Shown here: positions 59,375 through 64,000 of the stretch, piece after piece | Position numbering within the stretch: the first letter of the stretch is position 1 | Layout of the letters: each line of letters opens with the position of its first letter | Origin: Thermoanaerobaculales bacterium | GTDB lineage: Bacteria; Acidobacteriota; Thermoanaerobaculia; Thermoanaerobaculales; Sulfomarinibacteraceae | Assembly: GCA_029287235.1 (NCBI GenBank) | Contig: JARFRM010000224.1 | Location: forward strand, 1-64,000 | Length of the DNA stretch: 64,000 bases | Reading direction: 5' to 3' | Notes under the pieces: model-generated | Database searches by the model: none | The model's input: the letters and a program-made list of their open reading frames with translations, nothing else | What the model was told of the DNA's origin: nothing | Translations under genes and position numbers: made by a program

Positions 59375-60535
59375 GTGGAGATCACACCGCGCCATATCGA
59401 ACGCGCCGCGCTGCGCGGTGAGATGCGATTCGACTACCAGCCGAAGGTCTCCTTCCTCACCGGCGAGGTCTGTGGCGCCGAGGCGCTGCTTCGATGGCAA
59501 CGCGACGACGGCTCCGAGATCTCGCCGGAGACCTTTGTCCCGCTCGCCGAGGCCTGGGGCGTGGTCAGCGATCTCACCGAGGCCATGTTTCCTCGTTTTC
59601 TCGCCGATGTCTCGTCGATCAAGGCCGTCCACCCGGATCATCGGATCGCCTTCAACGTGTCGGCCCACGATCTCGACGCCCCCCGGTTCATCGCCATGTT
59701 GCACGACGCCATCGACGAAGGCCACGTCGCCCTCGACCACCTCGAGCTCGAGGTCACCGAGGGTGCGGTGGTGTCGGGCAAGCCATCGGTTCTCGGCAGC
59801 CTGCAACGCCTGGTGGCCGATGGAGTCGAGCTCGCCATGGATGACTACGGCATGGGGTTCTCGTCACTCGACACCCTTCACCGGCTGCCGTTTTCTTCCA
59901 TCAAGCTCGACCAGAGCTTCGTCCTGCGGGTTCTGCACTCGGCCAAGAGCGCGGTGTTGGTCAAGCTCAGTATCGCGATGGCGCAGATGCTCGGCATCCG
60001 CATTGTGGTCGAAGGGGTGGAATCCAAGGCGATCTACGACTCTCTGCTCCACTCTGGCTGCACGGCGGCACAGGGTTTCTGGATCAGCCGGCCGCTGCCG
60101 CTCGAGCACTATCTCAACTTCCTCGACGAAGATCCGCGATGGCCGGCCTCTCCCATCGGCCTCTTCCGGATGGCCCAGCTCGCCCACCACTGGCAGGAAC
60201 GGTTGCTCATCGATATGGTCTTTGCCGCGCTGCGCAGCGACGACCCGGTGCACGAGATCCCCCTCAATTTCCATCTCGACGAGAACCAATGCGAGCTCGG
60301 CAAGTGGTACTACGGCATCGGTGAGAAGTTCGTCGGCGATCCCGACTTCGACGCCCTCGAGAAACCCCACCGCGCCATGCACGATCTCTGCACCGAAGTC
60401 TTCAAGGCGCTGCGGACCGGGAATCGGCAACGCATTCTCAACGAGCTCCTGAATGAGATTTCGGAAAACTCCTGCCGGGTCACCGCCTGTCTCCACCGCC
60501 TCGAGACCAGAGCGCTGATTCGGGAGGCGGGCTGA
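59375..60535 (+). CDS. EAL-domain cyclic di-GMP phosphodiesterase with C-terminal CZB zinc-binding domain
   Basis: 386 residues from GTG 59375. The EAL domain (about 12-255) has the signature GAEALLRW (Glu36), NVSAHDLDAPRF, LELEVTEG, DDYGMGFSSLDTLHRL, IKLDQSF, VVEGVES and QGFWISRPLP, so all metal and substrate residues are present and it should cut c-di-GMP. Residues about 270-360 match the chemoreceptor zinc-binding (CZB) fold: HHWQERLLIDMVF, H.DENQCELGKWYYGIGEKFV and PHRAMHDLC, with the Cys-x-Leu-Gly-x-Trp and two distal His as zinc ligands. No membrane segment: soluble. Zinc may tune phosphodiesterase activity. Other CZB partners are GGDEF (DgcZ) or receptor domains, so an EAL partner is unusual. 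Confidence 0.85.
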   Translation: MEITPRHIERAALRGEMRFDYQPKVSFLTGEVCGAEALLRWQRDDGSEISPETFVPLAEAWGVVSDLTEAMFPRFLADVSSIKAVHPDHRIAFNVSAHDLDAPRFIAMLHDAIDEGHVALDHLELEVTEGAVVSGKPSVLGSLQRLVADGVELAMDDYGMGFSSLDTLHRLPFSSIKLDQSFVLRVLHSAKSAVLVKLSIAMAQMLGIRIVVEGVESKAIYDSLLHSGCTAAQGFWISRPLPLEHYLNFLDEDPRWPASPIGLFRMAQLAHHWQERLLIDMVFAALRSDDPVHEIPLNFHLDENQCELGKWYYGIGEKFVGDPDFDALEKPHRAMHDLCTEVFKALRTGNRQRILNELLNEISENSCRVTACLHRLETRALIREAG

Positions 60536-60591
60536 TCAGCACGGAGGAGCCTTTCCCCCCTTCTTTGATGAGTCTGAGCCTCCGACTGCGC

Positions 60592-60597
60592 TACGAT
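60592..60597 (+). promoter_or_regulatory. Possible -10 box (TACGAT) before a leaderless start
   Basis: TACGAT is followed by eight bases and the ATG 60606 of the membrane protease gene, which lacks a ribosome site. Weak match. Confidence 0.3.
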
Positions 60598-60605
60598 CGC
60601 AGGCG

Positions 60606-61763
60606 ATGGATTTCTCGAGCCGCGAATCGCCCCGGTCTCCCCACGAGCTGAGCCCCGAAGACGTACTCCTCTTAAAGGTCTGCGTCGCGGCCATCTGGTC
60701 GGACGGCGCCATGGCGGCGGCGGAGCGCGATCACCTGAGCCACCTCATGGATCGGATCGGCGCCACCGAGGAGGAGCGCCACGAACTGCGTCGAATTGCG
60801 CTGAACGATGTCAGCCGGAGCACGGTGCTGGCCGAGGTGGACTTGCTCGACGCCGGAGACAAGCGCCGCCTCTACGATCGCTGCGTGGCGGTGCTGACGG
60901 CCGATCGCCGCCTTCGGCGTGGCGAGTTGCGCTTTGTCTCCCGACTCCGCAGGCGGTCCGGGGTGGGGCTGTTGGCCCATCAGGTCATGCTGTGGCGAGC
61001 GATGCCCGTGCGCCGGGTTCTCCGGTTTTCACTGCCGGTGGGTCTCTTCTTCATCGCTGCGGTGGCGGTGCTCCTCATTCGCTTCGCCGGCGACCCCGAG
61101 ACCTTCCCACCCAACGAGCTCGCCTACCACCCCGAGATCCTGCTTCGCCAGGCGGCGGCCGGTACGGCTCCGATGGAGGCGGAGGCCCTCTTCGAGGCCA
61201 TCCGCCACTCGGTGGTCAAGGTCAATGTCCTGATCGACCAGGGTGTCGTCGGCCACGGATCGGGCGCGGTGCTCGGTGTCGACGGCGAAGGCCAGCTCTA
61301 TGTGCTCACCAATCGGCACGTGGTCTACCAGGAGGTGGCAAACCCACTCTTGCTGAGCTACGAGCTCGAGCTCGAGAACGGGATCCAACTGCCGGCCATG
61401 CTCGACTTCTACTCCCGCACCCATGATCTGGCCACCGTCGTGGCTCCCGGTCTCGGCGGCTGGGGCCTGCCCGTCCCGTTGCGGATGTGCAGTACCCTCT
61501 CGGTCGGCGAGAAGGTCTTCGCCCTCGGCAGCCCTATCGGCCTCGACCACAGCTTCACCACGGGGGTGATCTCGGCCCTGCGTTGGCCCATGGTCCAGAC
61601 CGACGCCACCGTCCACTCCGGTTCGTCCGGTGGACCGCTCTTCGACGACCGAGGACGGGTCTGTGGGGTGATCACAACCTCGCACATGCAGAAGGATTTT
61701 TCTTTCGCCCTGTGCACGGAAACCGTTCTCGAGATGCTCGACGAGCGGATGACGGTGGACTGA
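60606..61763 (+). CDS. Membrane protein with TerB-like N-terminus and trypsin-like S1 serine protease domain
   Basis: 385 residues from ATG 60606. Residues 15-120 form a helical bundle like TerB (LLLKVCVAAIWSDGAMAAAERDHLSHLM), a module known from tellurite resistance proteins that may bind metal. A single transmembrane helix lies at about 140-158 (LRFSLPVGLFFIAAVAVLLI). The C-terminal domain has the DegP-type serine protease triad: His238 (TNRHVV), Asp274 (RTHDLATV) and Ser341 (HSGSSGGPLF). No PDZ domain, so shorter than DegP or DegS. The orientation suggests the TerB-like part in the cytoplasm and the protease in the periplasm. Confidence 0.85.
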   Translation: MDFSSRESPRSPHELSPEDVLLLKVCVAAIWSDGAMAAAERDHLSHLMDRIGATEEERHELRRIALNDVSRSTVLAEVDLLDAGDKRRLYDRCVAVLTADRRLRRGELRFVSRLRRRSGVGLLAHQVMLWRAMPVRRVLRFSLPVGLFFIAAVAVLLIRFAGDPETFPPNELAYHPEILLRQAAAGTAPMEAEALFEAIRHSVVKVNVLIDQGVVGHGSGAVLGVDGEGQLYVLTNRHVVYQEVANPLLLSYELELENGIQLPAMLDFYSRTHDLATVVAPGLGGWGLPVPLRMCSTLSVGEKVFALGSPIGLDHSFTTGVISALRWPMVQTDATVHSGSSGGPLFDDRGRVCGVITTSHMQKDFSFALCTETVLEMLDERMTVD

Positions 61764-62079
61764 GGGGCCTCGATCGCCATCGCCATATCGATCGCTATCG
61801 ACGATCAGCTGCAGCCCGTCGAGGGGCGGACGCGAAGCAGCCCGGATCATCCTCGTGCGGGCGAAAAGCCCGCTTGACAATGGCGTTCGGTATCCGTTCA
61901 GGGACAGGCGGGATCGGTTGTTCGATCAGCCACGTGAAACCGATCTCGCGAATCGCTGATTCCCCCGGGATCTCGACGTCAAACACGGCGGGATCGCGAC
62001 CGTGACGAGCATCATTGACAGTAGCGGCTACTCGTCATAGTATGACAGCGACGAATTTTCTCGCTTGGGAGGGCGTAAA
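61764..62079. other. 316-base intergenic gap with a strong promoter
   Basis: The right end carries the promoter at 62015-62043 and the GGGAGGG ribosome site of the small exported peptide. The left 200 bases hold a minus-strand frame (61795-61986) starting with GTG without a ribosome site; it is not claimed as a gene. Confidence 0.6.
62015..62043 (+). promoter_or_regulatory. Strong sigma70-type promoter
   Basis: Consensus TTGACA at 62015-62020, 17 bases, then TAGTAT at 62038-62043. Transcription should begin near 62050, giving a leader of about 30 bases with GGGAGGG before the ATG at 62080. It is the best promoter match in the window and belongs to the small exported peptide gene. Confidence 0.8.
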
Positions 62080-62280
62080 ATGAGATTGAAACACTATCGC
62101 TTGACTCTTTTTGTTGTCGCGGTTTGGGTGTTGGCTCTCGGGCTCACCACCGTCTTCGCACCCGTTCCGGTGGATGCGGCCGTCCAGAAGGTGGGGTGGA
62201 TGACCTACGCCCCCAACCATCCCGGCAGTTGCGTACCGCTGGCGTTCGACTGCTATGTCCTCTGGGTCTATCCGGACTGA
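62080..62280 (+). CDS. Small exported peptide (66 residues) of unknown function
   Basis: ATG 62080 is preceded by GGGAGGG (62067-62073) and by a near-consensus promoter. Residues 1-38 form a signal peptide (LTLFVVAVWVLALGLTTVFA...VDAA). The mature part has about 27 residues: aromatic, with two Cys (SCVPLAFDC) that could form a disulfide, and ends in VLWVYPD. It is followed after 10 bases by a secreted propeller-like gene, so they form one transcript. The arrangement recalls small secreted peptides next to propeller proteins in Bacteroidota, but sequence similarity to those is not claimed. No family recognised. Confidence 0.7.
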   Translation: MRLKHYRLTLFVVAVWVLALGLTTVFAPVPVDAAVQKVGWMTYAPNHPGSCVPLAFDCYVLWVYPD

Positions 62281-62290
62281 TCATCGACCC

Positions 62291-63364
62291 GTGAATCGCC
62301 ACATCCCGATCACGGCCGGTCTGACCGGCGCGATCTGCCTCGCCGGTCTTGCCAGCGGACTCGAGCCGGCCGCCCTGGGTGAATCCATTCGCTGCGAGGT
62401 CCGGGCTGTCGCCATCGACCGACCGGCCTACATGGTGGTCGACGCGGTCGTTCGGGGCGACCGTCTTCTCTTGCCGGACTACACCAACGGACTGCGCGAG
62501 ATCGACCTCGGTACCGGAGCGGATCTGCGGTCCGTGCTGCCCATGGGTTCCAAACGCGGCCAGGTCACCGGCCCGCAGCATCTCGGCTGCGGCGGCGGCC
62601 GTTGTGTGGTTTTCGGGGACCGCTACTTCTGGATCTACTACAACGCGGGCTTCGAGTTCATCGACGAGTACCCGGGTCTGACCACCGGCGCCGGCGCCCA
62701 ACCTCTGGTCTTCGCCGACCGGATGGTGGTGGCGGGCACGGCCAGCCCGGAGATCTCCGGCGGCGGAGTTCCCTTTCTCTTTGTCCAGTACGATGACGGT
62801 TCGGTGGTGCCGCTGCAAGAGTACCCGACCGGGATGGGAATCCCCGAGATCGCCAAACGGATCCATTTCCAGGGACCCACGGCGGGCGGGGTCGACCGGC
62901 TTGCCGATGGCGGCTGGGTCTATGTCGATCCGCGCAGCTACGGGGTCTTCGTTTTCGACCGACGCGACCGGCTGATTCGGGCATGGCGGGGGACGAACCC
63001 GCGCTTCAGACCGCCCAACTTCGCGGTCTACGAGCCGGTGCACGACGATTCGGGTCGGGAATATTTCTCCCGCTGGAGCCTGGCCCAGACCCAGGTCAAA
63101 CGACCGGTGGCGCTGGGCCCGGATCTCATCGGCATCGTGGTCGGGATTCCCGACGGCGAGTTCCAACAACGACACGAGCTCGATCTCTACCGGTTGGATG
63201 GATCGCCGGTGGCCACCGGCGTCGATCTGCCGGGGGTCAAGGGCGGTCGAATCGTGGTTGCCGATGCCGGCCTCGGCAAGATCGTGGTGGTCGGACAGTC
63301 AAGCTGGGAGCCGGGATCGAAAACCATGGCATGGAAGGTAACTGTCAGAGGTCTTGAACACTGA
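62291..63364 (+). CDS. Secreted beta-propeller-like protein
   Basis: 357 residues from GTG 62291, which starts a signal peptide (HIPITAGLTGAICLAGLASGLEPAALG); an ATG at 62255 would overlap the small peptide gene and bury the signal. The mature sequence has repeated segments ending in short hydrophobic strands with DYTNGLREIDLGTGADL, CVVFGDRYFWIYYN, WVYVDPRSYGVFVFDRRDRLIRAW and RIVVADAGLGKIVVVG, as in six-bladed NHL-type propellers. No catalytic motif. It may bind a ligand or peptide at the surface. Co-transcribed with the small peptide upstream; 50 bases before the next secreted protein. Confidence 0.65.
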   Translation: MNRHIPITAGLTGAICLAGLASGLEPAALGESIRCEVRAVAIDRPAYMVVDAVVRGDRLLLPDYTNGLREIDLGTGADLRSVLPMGSKRGQVTGPQHLGCGGGRCVVFGDRYFWIYYNAGFEFIDEYPGLTTGAGAQPLVFADRMVVAGTASPEISGGGVPFLFVQYDDGSVVPLQEYPTGMGIPEIAKRIHFQGPTAGGVDRLADGGWVYVDPRSYGVFVFDRRDRLIRAWRGTNPRFRPPNFAVYEPVHDDSGREYFSRWSLAQTQVKRPVALGPDLIGIVVGIPDGEFQQRHELDLYRLDGSPVATGVDLPGVKGGRIVVADAGLGKIVVVGQSSWEPGSKTMAWKVTVRGLEH

Positions 63365-63414
63365 GTCGTCGCGCGCGAGGGCGCGTCACGCACCGCATCA
63401 TTTCGGAGGGCACG

Positions 63415-64000
63415 ATGCAGCGTGAAATCGTCGGAGTCGTTGTACTCACGCTGGTTGCAGGGTTTGCCGGCGCGGCGCCCCGGGTGCTGGGTCCCGACGA
63501 TCGTCCCATCGACCGCGCCGCAGTGGTCGCCCATGCCGACGCTTTCTGGGTCCGAAACGGCGCCAGTCTGCCGGTGCTGTTGACGCCCGATGCCGACGAT
63601 CAGCTTCGCCTCCCCGACCTTCCAGTGGCCCGGCTGCTGGTCCTCGATGCGACCACCGGACGACCGGTGCCCACAGGCCGCCTCAGATGGCCGGGCGCCG
63701 AGATCCCCGACAGCGTTTCGATGGTCAGCTGGAGGGCCAACGGCGGCCGGCTCGATCTCGGCTGTCTCGGCGGCGAAAAGGTGGAGTTCTCCGCCGATGG
63801 CTACCGGCCCCTGACCGTCACCCTGGAACCACAGAGTCGACGCACGACGATCCTCCTCGAACCGCACGGCGATCTCGAAGTCTTGGTGCACCCCCCCCTG
63901 GCCGGCCGGTTGTGGATCGCCGCACGGGACGAGATCTCGACTCTTTCTCCATTCTATTCGGCCGCGACGCAGCATGCGATCGGCGACGACGGTTCCATCG
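63415..64000 (+). CDS. Secreted protein of unknown function (3' end outside window)
   Basis: 195 codons are present before the window ends. ATG 63415 has GGAGGG just upstream. A signal peptide (IVGVVVLTLVAGFAGAAP) precedes a mature part that reads as beta-sandwich modules like carboxypeptidase-regulatory or Ig-type repeats (RPVPTGRLRWPGAEIPDS, KVEFSADGYRPLTVTLEPQSRRTTILLEPHGDLEVLV). These are typical of extracellular, repeat-built proteins. It probably continues the unit begun at 62080. Confidence 0.65.
   Translation, partial: MQREIVGVVVLTLVAGFAGAAPRVLGPDDRPIDRAAVVAHADAFWVRNGASLPVLLTPDADDQLRLPDLPVARLLVLDATTGRPVPTGRLRWPGAEIPDSVSMVSWRANGGRLDLGCLGGEKVEFSADGYRPLTVTLEPQSRRTTILLEPHGDLEVLVHPPLAGRLWIAARDEISTLSPFYSAATQHAIGDDGSI

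Noticed and set aside
61795..61986. Minus-strand 63-codon frame starting GTG
   Set aside because: No ribosome site and no recognisable protein features; it lies in the gap that carries the promoter of the opposite gene.

Overview
The window is a GC-rich bacterial chromosome segment with about 48 protein genes, no rRNA, no tRNA and no visible phage or insertion sequence. The gene types suggest an Acidobacteriota-like organism, perhaps of the Thermoanaerobaculia or Holophagae type. The signs are a Pkn-type kinase fused to TPR repeats, a tricorn-like protease, a long prolyl-oligopeptidase-family peptidase, many B12-binding radical SAM proteins and an outer-membrane beta-barrel protein (so a diderm cell). 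This is inference from gene content; no marker gene is present to prove it.

Layout. 1-8.1 kb: a partial hydroxyproline dehydratase/racemase-family gene, a repeat-rich gap, a secreted S9 peptidase divergent from a tricorn-like protease, and a small PGPGW membrane protein. 8.3-23.9 kb: a surface-glycan locus with an O-antigen-ligase-like protein, four methyltransferases, three B12-binding radical SAM proteins, one SPASM-type radical SAM protein, a flippase, two glycosyltransferases and a nucleotidyltransferase-like protein, much of it in operons with 4-base ATGA-type overlaps. 24.1-27.4 kb: a kinase/aminotransferase fusion resembling hydroxylysine kinase plus phospho-lyase, coupled to a serine/threonine dehydratase-like enzyme. 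27.9-35.2 kb: an efflux operon of one adaptor and two different RND permeases. 35.4-38.4 kb: an M23 peptidase and tryptophanase. 38.5-44.4 kb: one strand carries a phosphatase, larB-larC-larE for the nickel-pincer cofactor, mgtE and an AraC/alkylguanine-transferase protein. 44.5-49 kb: a B12-binding radical SAM homologue that has lost its catalytic core, a GT-C-like membrane protein and a sulfatase-fold lipoprotein. 48.9-55.4 kb: a two-component system behind a VWA lipoprotein, another radical SAM protein and a secreted protein of unknown function. 55.4-64 kb: Ser/Thr kinase-TPR, a beta-barrel protein, an EAL-CZB protein, a TerB-like/trypsin-like membrane protease, and a run encoding a small exported peptide, a secreted propeller-like protein and a further secreted protein cut by the window end.

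Functionally, the peptidases, tryptophanase, the hydroxyproline-type dehydratase, the hydroxylysine-type kinase/lyase and the threonine-dehydratase-like enzyme fit a cell that degrades protein, perhaps including collagen-like protein, and ferments amino acids. The glycan locus would build a decorated cell-surface polymer.

Two non-coding themes recur. Intergenic repeats built from CCACAGAGACACAGAGG-like and CCGCAAAGAACGCCAAG-like units occur at 0.6-1.2, 27.4, 35.2-35.4 and 38.4 kb, the last two filling gaps between convergent genes. Several genes without a Shine-Dalgarno sequence have a TANNNT box 6-8 bases before the start codon, suggesting leaderless transcripts.
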